Assembly: GCA_030789695.1 (NCBI GenBank)
Contig: CM061136.1
Span: 137,094,448-137,158,447 of the forward strand
Direction of reading: 5' to 3'
Length of the DNA: 64,000 nt
Source: Scilla litardierei
Taxonomy: Eukaryota; Streptophyta; Magnoliopsida; Asparagales; Asparagaceae
Shown here: piece by piece, positions 31,228 through 42,649 of the stretch
How positions within the stretch are numbered: the first letter of the stretch is position 1
Layout: the number at the start of each line of letters is the position of its first letter
The notes under the pieces: generated by a model
What the model was told of the DNA's origin: nothing
The model's database searches: none
What the model saw: the letters and a program-made list of their open reading frames with translations, nothing else
Position numbers and translations under genes: made by a program

Positions 31228-32732
31228 CAGTTCACTGCACTGCGATGTGCGTAAGAATAGTACACGTAATGCTCCAATATTTGATTGGGATAGATTAGCC
31301 CTAAGGTGGGTAGTGGCCTTAGAACCTTAAGTGATCCACCCTTGAGTCCCTAGCTTTAGGAAGTCCGGGGATGAACCTTCTGTAGTGTATTATACTATAG
31401 AAGTATATTGTGGGTATACGTGTGTATCTATGACTGTGTGAAATCGTGTGTATAAGTGCATTTGTTGTGCTTAGAGATTTGAATTATTTATGTTGCGGTA
31501 TACTTGTATTCAGTATGTGTATTTATATTTGAATGGCATGCAAGTTGCATGTATCATGGATGATTATAGTGGTATATGGTTATGCGTGGGTGTATATACT
31601 AGGTGGACGAATACTTGAGTGTATGTATATTACGTCTCTATATAGGTACATGATACGGATATGTGAGAAGGTATATGTTATACTTGTATGACTCTGGGAC
31701 ATAGATGATATGTATATCTTTATTTGTGAATGTATATTGGTTGGCACATATAAGCTGATGGGGACATATGAGTTGTGAGGGTGTGAGTGAGGATATGCAT
31801 GTATGTGATGTGAATGCATGTAAGTGTTTTCCTAACTATTGCATTATGGTTGTGTCCCCATGTGGGGAATGTACCAAGGTGTGTATCACTATCCTTGTAT
31901 GGATAGCTTAGTGGAGTGTCCAAATTGTCTTGTGGATATATGGGGGAAAGTGTATGTGTGTGAATATACGTGTACTTGTACGGGTAGGTGGTGTAGATAT
32001 AAGTTGGAATATTTGTGCATATATATATTGCTAGTGCCGCATGGCTATGGCATGAATTCCTATTGCGTTAAAAGTTTGAATAACTGTGAGTATGAGTATG
32101 TGCTTTCTATGTGCTTATATGAACTGGTACACTGTAGTAATTTGGTATATGGTTGTGGGTTGTCTTATTGTGTGAAGATAGGTGTGTATACCCAAATGTG
32201 TATATTTGTACTTCATGATATCTGTGCTAGTACGTGCCTGACTATATAGTTGTATATAAGTACTTCTGTGCTTGAGTGCCATTACTATGTTTAGATGGAT
32301 CTATGTGGAATTTGTCGTATGTGCATTGAAGTTATGTATAGGAGTTAGCATATAACATAATATGTGGGTGTATATGTAGTTGGTACCTTTAAGATGTAGT
32401 GTAGTTGCATACTGATTTAATGGTGAATGTGCATGCATACGTGGTACATATATACATGAATGTGTAGTCGTACATGTGAATTACTATAAGTGGTCTTCAT
32501 TGGGTTATAGATATATTGAAATGTAACATATATGTGTGTGCCTTATGTGTATGCGCCTATGTATAATGACATGTATGAATATGGACTTATGTTATATGAC
32601 TATATGCTTCTAGTATATGTATATTTGGTATATCTTATTGTATAAATATGGATGATTACGTTTTGTATTGCTTAAGTTTTGTGTATTTGACTGAACTATG
32701 TGTTGTGTATGTGAATGCCTCATGTTATGTAG
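31228..32732 (+). other. C-poor, TG/TA-rich interior of LARD, part 1
   Basis: About 1.5 kb dominated by TGTATATG-like words with very few C on the plus strand. No domain was found. Near 31361-31380 there is a decayed copy of the AAGTTCG-AGGA-CGAACTT hairpin found at the 3' end. Confidence 0.6.
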
Positions 32733-32748
32733 TCATACTAGTCATAAC

Positions 32749-33200
32749 CCGTGCCCGCGGGCACGGTTCATTTAAGATTTTCCTGCAAAATCTTTGTTCT
32801 CCCCAAAAATTATTTCTCCCTCCCAAATTCAAAGGAACAAAAATGTAGCTTCGGCACGGGCGCCCTCGGGCACGATTCATTTAAGATATCCCATCAAAAT
32901 CTTTGTTCTCCCCAAGAATTATTCCCCCTGTCAAAATTTAAACGAACAAAAATTTAGCGGACGCCTTCGGCGCAGGCGCCTTCGGCCGCTAGTCATCGCA
33001 CACATTTTAATAACGAAAGTGCATTAGCGTTGATCAACAAATTCGGTGCCGGCTGCTAGTCACCGCACACATTATGCTAATCAAAGTGCATTAGCGTAGA
33101 ACAACAAATCCGGCACGAAACAACAAATTAGCGCAAAAAATCAGTGCCCGTGGGCACGGTTCATTTAAGATATGCCCCCATGAAATCTTTGTTTCCCAAA
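32749..33200. repeat. Palindrome CCGTGCCCGCGGGCACGG and three repeated modules
   Basis: A perfect 18-bp palindrome (32749-32766) heads a module with TTCATTTAAGAT and AAATCTTTGTTCTCCCC. Variants recur at about 32856 and 33142. A second repeat with CGCACACATT and AAAGTGCATTAGCG occurs near 32996 and 33062. Confidence 0.75.
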
Positions 33201-33411
33201 AAATAATTAAAATTTAAAAGAGCAACAAATTAGAGTAAAAATACTTAACGGCGCCGGTGCCTTTTGCGCGGAACAACAAATTCGGTGCAGGCCCCTTCGT
33301 CACGGAATTCGGCGCGGAACAACAAATTAGCGTAGAACAACAAATTCGGCTCGAAACAACAAATCAGCGTAAGAAAATTTAGCGGACGCCTCATCTTGAA
33401 ACACGTTCACT

Positions 33412-33580
33412 GGCTGCTTTCAAAGGCGGACCAAATTTCAAAGCTGGACCAAGTTTCAAAGCTCACATTCATGATTTCAAAGCTCTCATCATTTCAAAGC
33501 TGGACCAAATTTCAAAGTTGGACCAAATTTCAAGGCTGGACCAAATTTCAAGGCTCCCATTCATGGTTTCAAAGCTTCAT
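33412..33580 (+). repeat. Tandem CAAATTTCAAAGCTGGAC units
   Basis: About eight degenerate units built on TTTCAAAGCTGGACCAAA, interrupted by CTCCCATTCATG variants. Confidence 0.8.
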
Positions 33581-34325
33581 TTCAACCTTCCATTTCATAA
33601 GATCAAATCACAGTCACTCTTTATCTTGTCCTAGTCAGTCCTAGAATTCAAAAAACGTTGTCAAATGTATAATAGATATATATTAACGGTACAAACAGAT
33701 AGGATACGCAGCAGACACGGGTATTATCGTATTCGTATCTAATTCTTTCAACTACGGATTAGCTTGGATTCGTAAATTCATCATGTACTAATTTTGATGA
33801 ATAAAAGGACAAATGGTTATAAGACTAAGATATGACATTATTTTGTTATTTCTGAAGATGATGTCTTGTAAATAGGCTCACAGTCACCGTGGAACCTTCT
33901 CCAAAAGGCTCAAAGATGTTAATTAATAATAATTAATTTTTAGCCCATACCACTCCCTAGAATTTGTCTTTACCCCCTCCCTCATTGGCCTCGTCCCAGC
34001 AAACAAAAGACCACACCGTCCTCTTTTGGCCTCTCATGCACCCTCAACCACATACATACATACAAATTTGGAAAAATTGCAGGAAACAACCGCTTATTAA
34101 CCGAAAACACCACCAAATATTACAAAAAAACCCATCTTTTAGCTTTTTTCAAATTTTACATAACTCGACACCACCAAACTCTACACACACATTCCAACAA
34201 CCACCCGGTTCAAGTGTGAACCGCCCGAGGCCGCCAGCAAAAAAAAGCTAGCCCTTCCGCTCAAAAAACAGCAGAAAAGAAACAGAGAAAATATATTTTT
34301 TGGTTAATATATTTTTTCGTTGATT

Positions 34326-35215
34326 TTATATTTTGTAGATAATTAGGAAGCAAGGGAGCACCGCTCGAGGATCGAACACAATGAGCTCCCCTTTGCCCGA
34401 TCCGCACACCGACTCGCCGCTTGACGCCGGATCCAACCCGATCCGAACCCGACCCGCAATGACCCGGTAAACCAGCATCGCCCTCTGCCCGGGCCCACCC
34501 CCGGTGCTCTCGTGGGCCCCACCGCTCCCTGCAAAGGTCCGGATCCCCTCCCCCATCTCGTTACTATCGTCGCCCTCCGGTGACGGCACCGCCACGGCAC
34601 AGCAGGCCACGCTGGCATCGTAGATCCCGTCGCCGGTGGAGGAAGATAGAGATGGGCACAGTGGAAGCGCATCATCTCGTTGCCATCGACGACGCATCGG
34701 GCATCGCCGCCGCTTGAGCAGGAGCGGACAGCGAAGCGGTAGTCTTCGAAGCGGGCGACGATGCGGGTCGGGTTATGGACCCGAAAGAGCATCTTGATTC
34801 GATCCGGGAAGGGCGCGCTGTAGCCGCAGTCGGACCAGCTGGATCCGAAGATGATCTCGACGACCCGACGGGAGGAGTGGTCGGAGGGGAGCTTCGGCAG
34901 GGTCGGGAAGGTGGCCGTGGCCGCCGTCGAAGTACGCAGTGGGGACGTCGATGGAGAGGGGAGGCGGACTGCGGTCTTAGCGGGCTTGGGCTTGGCCCAT
35001 TTGCGTCTGGGAGGAGGGGGTAATTGGGTTGGGTAGTCAGGGGGCATTTCGGAAGAGGGGGGTGTTTTGGGAAGAGGAAGACGACGTCGCGGAGAGCTTG
35101 AGATGAGTTGGAGCAAGGAAGAAGGTGGTCGAAGGCTTTGGATTTGCAACAGAGAGCTCCTCCTTCGAACTCTGCCCTTCGCCCTTCTCGTCGTCAACCC
35201 TGCGAACTTTGCCAC
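34326..35215 (-). pseudogene. Captured plant C2H2-like zinc-finger / PARP-fold-like gene, frameshifted
   Basis: The minus-strand frame from 35215 carries HSSRRVVEIIFGSSW, then RIKMLFRVHNPTRIVARFED and GNEMMRFHCA. After a frameshift near 34650-34690, the other minus frame continues with AHESTGGGPGQRAML, VYRVIAGRVRIG and FDPRAVLPCFLIIYKI, then a TAA at 34326. These blocks match, in order, the conserved C-terminal half of the plant family annotated as C2H2-like zinc finger proteins (recalled family knowledge, not searched). Function is not established. The GC-rich coding contrasts with the AT-rich surroundings. The N-terminal part is low-complexity, and its start is uncertain. It is probably a pseudogene captured by the enclosing mobile DNA. 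Confidence 0.7.
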
Positions 35216-35880
35216 TGCCCCTCATCTGCCCTTTGCCGGCATCTAATAGGTAGAGAGAGCTGATGTGGAGTTTGATGGGAAAGTACACAGGCTGTGGGTT
35301 ATAATAGAGAGAACCACAAATTTCGCACATTCCCAACACAAACTCATCAGCTTCTTAATGATTAAGCAGAATTTTTTTTTCGCACATTCCCAACACACGG
35401 GCTGTGGGTTAAGAAGAGTAATTAACGGGCATAATTTCAAAATTTAAAGGCAGGCCGCTTGGGGAATGATGCCAAGCCAAGTAGAGAGAAGCCTAGGGAC
35501 CCACGTGAGCGTTAATGATGGGGGAGAGGCGATACATAACTGATTCCCGAGATCTGCATTCCAAAATTTAAATTATCTTTATGCTCTCCAGCCACGTGAC
35601 GCTATTAATGATGCCTAGGGACCCATGTGAGCGCTGATTTCCGAGATGTGCCAGTGAGTGGGTTTTCCGAATGAGGACTGTAGAGAAGCTAAATGTGGGT
35701 TTTTCGTGAGTGGGTTTTTCGAAAATTCAGAAGTTACCTTTATCAGCCTCATCAACCTCATCCAAACCGTTGATTCTCTAAGATTAAATCCTAGCCGTCT
35801 TTTATATACCCCTTTGTCCTAGTCAGCTTGTCCTAGTCAGCCCTAGGATTCAAAAAACTCTGTCAAATGTAATATAGATA
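35216..35880. other. Flank of captured gene within the insertion
   Basis: It has no further coding. A direct repeat (TCGCACATTCCCAACACA and GGGCTGTGGGTTA) occurs twice between 35288 and 35411. It ends with the second copy of the TTCAAAAAAC / GTCAAATGTA terminus. Confidence 0.5.
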
Positions 35881-37499
35881 GTTAGACCGAGGTGTAGGAT
35901 GTAGTAGTAATTGGAAACGTGTAACTACGGGATGGTTATATTTGCGTACGTTACTTGTGTGAGTATGACATGTGTGTCTCTATATGTGTAGTGTGTAGAT
36001 ATACACGAGACCTACTTGAATGAGAATGTACGTATGAAAGTATAGATGTGGACATGTATATATGTGTATATGCTTGCACGTAAGCTCATTTGTATGTACG
36101 TGGCATGTAAAATTGTAAGGCCATTAGTGTGTATTGGTATAGTGGTATATGTACATGGGTGTAGTCATATGATTGCCTGTGTATAGGATTGCATGTTTAT
36201 GTAATTGTGGATATATGTTGTGTATGGATACGTGTATACTAAACGTAACCTATAAGTGTTGTATGGGATAAGGGTTGTTAAATCTAAACGTGATATAGGA
36301 TTGGTATAGTAGTCTGCATGGATGATTGGTTGGGTGTATAATGTAAGGTTAGTTGTAAGTATGAATTGACTTGGAAATATTGTATAGGATACATGGTATT
36401 ACGAATAATGTATATGTGAATAGAAGGATGTATGTCTTGGTATAGGTGTTTATATATGTGTGTATGCATATGGATGTCTATAGATACATGTGTGCATGGA
36501 GTTATCTATATGTATATTGTTATGAAGTGGATGGAGGAGTATGTGAGACCAATGTGTCTTTATTATTGGGAATGTTGTATGCCTCCTATTGACTTTATAT
36601 GTATTATATTATTATAACTATATGAATGGTTGTTGTGTGAGTGTATGTCTGTGTTATAGCTGTGATGTGTGTATTTATGCTATAGCTATGGTGTGAATGA
36701 TTAAGTATACACCCATCTGGATGAACCTATAGAGTATAGACATTGGTATGTCTATGTGTGTATATATAGATATAGATGGCATTTCTATGTCTTGTGAATG
36801 TTTACAATGTGTCTATGTACGAGAGTGTGCTTGGATGCAACTTGAGTGTATCCTTGTGTGTTTGGCGGTAACTACGTGTATCTTAGCCATGAGCGATATG
36901 AGATACGTGAGTGAATGTCTTATCCTTCTATGGGGTCATAGATACTGTGTGTGCGTATATACATGAATCTTATATAGTTATAGGTGGGGTATGAATATAT
37001 TATTGTAGTGTACTGATATTATGTTGTATGTAAGTGCTTAGATGCACATACCTGATGATATAAGTAGTGGATATTTGGTATATGGATATATATGCATATT
37101 CTTATGTCTTGTGTGATGTATATTTACATGCATGTTGTGAATGATAGTGCGGGTCTAATTAGCGATTTTAAATATCTGGACGTAATAAGATGTGTTGTGA
37201 TATGGCCCTATATGGTGTGTATGTGGCGATATAGATAAGTGATGGGCATATGTTGAACAGATGTGTAGGTGCTATTTGCGTGTGTATTAAGGTATTTGTT
37301 TATGCAGTGGGGTATAAATAACGGTGGATGTGCGTGCATTAGAGTATGGCTGGTGTGAGGCGAATATAAAGATATATGGGGATAGTACTACAGGGCATTG
37401 TATGGAGATGGCCCTTAGAATCTAGAAGTATCCCTCCTCAGACTATAATCCCTGGACCTAAGAAGTTCGAGGACGAACTTTATTTTACGGTGGGTAGAG
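35881..37499 (+). other. C-poor, TG/TA-rich interior of LARD, part 2
   Basis: It continues the style of 31228-32732 and ends with the hairpin and polypurine-like tract next to the 3' LTR. No protein domain was seen. Confidence 0.6.
37463..37480 (+). other. Stem-loop before polypurine-like tract (LARD)
   Basis: AAGTTCG, loop AGGA, CGAACTT: seven perfect pairs plus a G-U. ACGGTGGGTAGAG and the LTR start follow within 20 bp. Confidence 0.75.
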
Positions 37500-40400
37500 T
37501 GTCTTGCCCTATTTTGAACTATACGTGTATTATACTGAATACACGTGGTATTCTACTTACGATGCATACGTAGGCATGAAATAAACGTGGATATCGATGT
37601 CTATACCATAGTACATGGGGGTTACGTCGTAATATGTGGCTAAGAGAAGAGAATGCGAGATGTGAATACGGGAGAAGTGTTAATGACGTCGTGTGTATTG
37701 TATAACATGTATGTATTGGACGCGTGTGTGTGATGCATGTATGCATCCATGGATGTGCAAGGATGTGTGTAGGGAGAGCCATGCTAGTGTGAAAAGGGAT
37801 TAGAGGTTGATGGCATCCTCGTAAATTTTTAGAAAAGTGAGGGGCAAAATGGTCGTTTGGTCCAAAGAGGGTGTATGTGTATAGTTAAAAGGTGTGTACA
37901 TAAAGTAATGGCAAACTTGTAAATACCTAGAATATTGAGGGGTATTTTAATCATTTAAAATGATGCATGCTTATCCTAGGGAGGTTCTAGTGACGGATAT
38001 TTTGGGAGAAGTTTCTTACTTCTTCTTTTCTTTTCCTTTCTTTTCTCTTTTTATTTTTATTTTCTCTTTTTCCTCTTTCTCCCTAGCTTATGGCCGGTCA
38101 TCCCCTCCCCCTAATCTCCTTCTTCTTCAATCCAAACCCCTAATTTAGCCCCTAAAAATCAAGAAAGCATTGGTTGCTTCAAGGAGAAAGAAGGTGGAAG
38201 GAAGAGAAAGAGAAGGTGAGAATGAAAAAAATCAAGTTTTGAGGTAGGATCTAACTTGGATTTGGAAATCTCTTTAGGGTTTCTTTCTATTATGTTTTGT
38301 ATCATGTTTTACCCACTATGTAGTAGTGGTAATCAAATTAGTGTGCCATGATTCAATTTTCATGAATAACCCCTTGAAATTCCAAGTATAATCACTCTCT
38401 TGTAAAATCTGAAATTCTGTTGTGTGTTATTACTCGAATTCTGGTTACTGTAGATTGAATTAGGTTTCCAAAAAATTATATATTTGTAGATCGTGAAGTT
38501 CTACCCAAAAAATCATACAAAATTTAATATATGTTAAATTCAGAAATTAGGGGTAAAAATTCCATCTTTACAATATGTCTGATTGACATTCAGTCTAGAC
38601 ATAGTTTAGTAAAATTTATCTCTGTCACTGCACACTCCATGTAATTTTGTATTCTTGGTCTCGTTGTAAAGTTAACAAGTTTTTCTACAACTTCATATCA
38701 GTGCATTTCTTTCGAAATTCTGACTAAAACATGTCCAAAAGTAGCAATCTTTACAGTCCTCAGAATCTGTCTGAAAAACAAATTTGCCAGGCTTCACCAA
38801 ACAATTCACCAAAAATCAACTACTTAATATTTCTACATGAAATTTCATCTGTGTATCCATAACTACCATATTTACAACTTTCAGGTAAGAATATTTGCTA
38901 AATTCGGACTATAATCGGGTGATATCAGCCATACTTTATGACTGTCTATATGTTTCCTGTAAGCAGAAGCATTTAAGTGCGGATATGAATTGTGTATTGT
39001 TGCTAAACTTCCCTCTATGGTTCATGATTATTGTTGTTACTTGAAAGTTAGCTTAGTTATGCAAATGGCTATTGAATTTGCTGATGTGACGATGACCATG
39101 TTTATGTCGCCTGCCAAGTGTTTGTGTAAATGCCTCAATGAAACAAAAGTTGAGAAACATGAGAAATGAGATTATATACTCTCGTATCACTATCCCTGTT
39201 ATAAAGTGATGGTGTTGGGGACATGGATGGCATGGCTACACTATTATACATGAATGTGTAATGTGATGTGATGGAGGGCATGTCACGAGAGTGAATAACC
39301 CAGGTTGTTATGTGATGAGACGATGACTGAGGGCATGGCACTATGGTGCATGACCCGTGTTGATGAAAGGAAATTACTGAAAATGTACCATGCCATCATG
39401 ATTCATATAATGGAACTTATAATGCTTAATTGATGTTTGAGAATGTCTCAATCCTCTCCAAAAAAGGGTGAGCTACTAAAACTGGGGTTTGGATGAAATT
39501 TGAGTAAATTGTGGGTATGAGGCCTGGACTATGAAGGTGGGGAGGAGATGATATGATATGTGATGATTATTCCCACTCACCATTACAGGGAGTGGAGGGG
39601 CATTGGCATATGTGATGATGTGGTTGGGTCACTTTGGTGTGGAGAGGTATTTGGTGGAGAGCCTCACTCTTGCTACCGTCCAGGGAGGAGGCAGAGATGC
39701 CCGGTGTACAGTGCCCGTGTCCACTGCACCGTGTAACATACTTACCCTAAACCTTTGGGGTGAGGCCTGTGAGGCTAGTCCCCTGACGAGGCAGGGTGAG
39801 AGGCCCGGCGTACAGAGCCCCTGTCCACTACGTCGTGTGCAGTTTCCACCCCAAATATTTGGGGTGAGGTCCAGGTCCTTGTATCACATAGTTTACCCAA
39901 GTTTCCAACTATATGAATTAATAGATAAGAGTTCTACATGTTACTTCTTCTGCTCACAGCGCTTCCCTTTCCCTTTGCCTGCTTGCTTATGACACTGTGT
40001 TTACATATGGTACTTGTAATTACCTTATTAGATTATGTTGCGTGAACAATTGTATTATTATTCGTGCTAACCTTTTTCTTGTAGTAGCTCGACATCAAAC
40101 CGCAGGTATGTCCCTTACTTAGCTGTTTACTTTTCGTCACATTATTTAGATTACACGACTTATCTATCTTACCTTGCCTTGTTGTTGATAACTTTAAAAT
40201 AGTGGTCCAAATCCAAGTTGGTTTTTACTGGGACACGCATTGATGTGCTCCTCCCCATTTTTCAGGTAGCAGGGGTAGCATGGTTGGTGGTGATTTGGAG
40301 ATGGGTTTCAGGTGTAGCACTTGGTGTGAGCCGTGATTTGTATTATGGCATGGTTCTCTTGGGAGGTTGAGAGTGGCGGTGTATATGAAGTGATGCACCT

Positions 40401-40591
40401 GAGCTATGTATATGAATGAATGTTGTTATATATATATACATATATACTTATATATACATATATACATATATATGTATATATAAATGTATATATGTATATA
40501 TATACATATATACATATATATTTATAATGTTGTTGTTGTTTTATGTTATTTATGAGATTGTTTTGATATTACATATATATATATGTATATA

Positions 40592-40650
<59 letters not shown>

Positions 40651-40854
40651 CTATGTTATTTATGAGATTGTTTTGATATTATAATGGAGCTTTACTTGTA
40701 TTATCCCAGCATGTGCACAGTGGCCTGCAAGTTCTGTTTCTCCTTTCCCTCTCTTTTCCTCTCATCACCCTCACTCTTCAGGATACTTGGAAAAACAATT
40801 TAAAAAAGAAAATTTAAAATAAATTCTGGGTATTCTGGGAATTGGGACGTGACA
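37500..40854 (+). repeat. 3' LTR of LARD
   Basis: 3355 bp, homologous along its length to 28099-31210 with scattered substitutions and small indels. Most of the extra length comes from the TA-rich block at 40428-40645. Confidence 0.85.
40428..40645. repeat. TA-rich microsatellite expansion in 3' LTR
   Basis: Two (AT)n / ATATAC runs are separated by a copy of a ~45-bp segment (ATGTTATTTATGAGATTG) that recurs right after the second run. The 5' LTR has only a short ATATATGTATA at the same place. Confidence 0.9.
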
Positions 40855-40910
40855 CTATTAAATTAGCCAACTAATTGTAATTGATCGATTGATGTTGTGC
40901 AGGTTTCTTG

Positions 40911-41068
40911 CCACTAGTCGACTAATGTATGATTGCTAGTTGACTAACAAATCAGTAGTTGACTACAAACATCGATTTAGTCGACTAACAAGAGCGCATG
41001 AAAACAGAGTGAGTCTTTGTTTTCCATTAGTCAACTAGGAGGCTTCGCTGGTCAACTAATGGTGGCCT
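40911..41068 (+). repeat. TAGTCGACTAA palindrome array
   Basis: Six sites: TAGTCGACTAA twice, and variants TAGTTGACTA and TAGTCAACTA in both senses. Confidence 0.8.
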
Positions 41069-41368
41069 AGTATGGATCTTGGCTTGTGTTTATTGTTGGA
41101 TGCCACTTTACTCCAAGAGTAGTATCCAAAACAACCCAATTTCTTAAAGTTTAATTCTAATAAGAAATCCCAAGAGTTGTAAGATTTCTAGAAGTTTTGG
41201 TTTTTTTAATCCCACCTTATTTTAGGATAAGAATTGGATTCAAATCTAGAATCCAATTAAAAGTAAAAGAGGTCATGAACTAGTCTTCTTCATTTAGCAC
41301 TTTTAGGGATAAAGTTGGATTTAAACTTGAATTTCGAAAATGACTTAGATTTGGATGATTACACGCAC

Positions 41369-41377
41369 TATATAAAG
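41369..41377 (+). promoter_or_regulatory. TATA box of copia-type LTR
   Basis: TATATAAAG, downstream of the palindrome array by about 300 bp. Confidence 0.55.
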
Positions 41378-41841
41378 GGATCTTCTTCTCTCCTCTCAAT
41401 GCACCAACTATTCATATAAATAAAAGATCAAAGATCCTAGCATCCAAGATCTATTGAGTGTAGTATTCAAACCTTTTCAATGAAGAATTTTCCGATCTAA
41501 AAATAAAATTTTTTTTCCTCCCCTCCATCGCACTAGTAATGCATATGGGACGGGTTCGAGTTCTTGGATGGCACATAGACTGTGAATGGGCTACATCATC
41601 AAGGTGAATCTTTTATTGTGTCAGTTGGTGAAAGAGCTTGTGATTTTCACAAAAAGAGAATTGGATCCACGAATATCGACTAAGATATTTCTCGTCAATG
41701 TATGTCATTATTTTTAGTATTTTAATTCATGATATTTGCAGTTTACCTTTGGCTTTTTGCTAGTTTTGAAAAAAAAATTGATTTTTCCACGCTTTCATAA
41801 TTACTAATTAGATTAGTATATCTAGCAATATTTCGTTACAG

Positions 41842-41853
41842 TTGTATCAAAGC
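41842..41853 (+). other. Primer-binding site, tRNA-Met type
   Basis: TTGTATCAAAGC matches TGGTATCAGAGC at 10 of 12 positions, one base after the LTR end. Confidence 0.6.
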
Positions 41854-42108
41854 CGTGCTGCAAAATCATGGTTTTTTACTTATTTAAAATTTTAAATTGC
41901 TTAAAGTTTATTTTTTTCATTACACTTATTAATTTTGAGAAAAAAATTTAATTGTAATGATTTTATAAATATACAACGATGTAATTTTTAGCTGTAAATT
42001 TTTATTCACATGTTTTTGTTTATGTGATAACAATTTTTTGATGTAAATAAATTCTTAAAAGCTTATTTGATAAAATATAGTCTTTCTATAATAATTTTAA
42101 AAAGCTTT

Positions 42109-42317
42109 TGTTATAAGTTGAGGGAGGCCCTTTGGCTCCCTCTTCATTTATCCCTCCATTACACCACCACCCCACTAAGCCTTTAGTGGGTGACTCTTGG
42201 GCTACTACAATAATGAGGATATGAATAAAGTTAGAGCCATGGTGTTTGCCATGGTTACTCATTCCTATTGCAAGAAAACTTTGTCTCCTATGAGTCTCTA
42301 GAGTTGATCTCTCAACA
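42109..42317 (+). repeat. 5' LTR of Ale element
   Basis: TGTTATAAGTTGAGGG to CTCTCAACA, with only a few differences from the 3' copy. Confidence 0.92.
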
Positions 42318-42328
42318 CGTTATCAGCA
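42318..42328 (+). other. Primer-binding site of Ale element
   Basis: CGTTATCAGCA directly follows the LTR. The second Ale element has the same site at 49999-50009. Confidence 0.7.
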
Positions 42329-42649
42329 TGTGTCTTCTACAAATTTTGAGGCACTAAAATTATTCCAAATCCCCTCTAAATCAAACTCCTACGCGAAGGA
42401 ATCTAATTGTTGTTGCGGCGATCCGTTGCGGTTTTTGTTGCGGCGTTTCCTAGACGTTCAGGAGCGGGGAATTCTATCTACGAATTTTATATTGCGATCT
42501 TCCCTAGATCTTTGATCTAGAGGTAAAAATCTCTTTCCCGTAGATATACAATTCTATATATGGATCATACAAAATTTTACAATGATAATAAATTCTTGTA
42601 AAAATCAAAACAAAAATAATTTATTTACAATATCTCCTTTTTTTGCCAA

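Larger units (their letters stand above)
32733..35880. mobile_element. Insertion in LARD: Helitron-like or unclassified repeat(s) carrying a host gene fragment
   Basis: It abruptly replaces the TG/TA-rich LARD text, which resumes at about 35881. The left end begins TCATACTAGTCATAACC and then an 18-bp palindrome. A module near 32990 ends in a GC-rich inverted repeat plus CTAGT, as Helitron 3' ends do. Two similar right-end sequences (TTCAAAAAAC, then GTCAAATGTA and ATAGATA) occur near 33640 and 35850, so two related copies may be joined. The class is uncertain; no Rep/helicase is present. Confidence 0.45.
28099..40854 (+). mobile_element. LARD: non-coding gypsy derivative with >3-kb LTRs
   Basis: Two long direct repeats (28099-31210 and 37500-40854) flank about 6.3 kb with no gag or pol. 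LTRs start TGTCTTGCCCT or TGTCATGCCCT and end ACGTGACA or GTGTGACA. Internal DNA starts with a primer-binding region like that of the chromovirus and ends with a hairpin (37463-37480) and a G-rich polypurine-like tract. Flanking pentamers are CTGGT and CTATT, so the target duplication is imperfect. The interior is broken by a 3.1-kb insertion (about 32733-35880). Confidence 0.82.
40855..41840 (+). repeat. Part of a copia-type LTR with TAGTCGACTAA array
   Basis: It ends TTTCGTTACA at 41840, just before a primer-binding site, so this is the 3' portion of a 5' LTR. It contains a palindrome array (40911-41068) and a TATA box (41369). The left part may lie before the LARD insertion (about 28000-28098). 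Confidence 0.6.

Noticed and set aside
34775..35036. Plus-strand GC-rich frames
   Set aside because: Antisense of the captured zinc-finger-like gene.
37519..37782. Minus-strand frame also at 28156-28497
   Set aside because: Lies in the LARD LTRs; the frames diverge and no domain is present.
40416..40676. Ile/Tyr-rich membrane-like protein
   Set aside because: Translation of TA-rich microsatellite DNA in an LTR.
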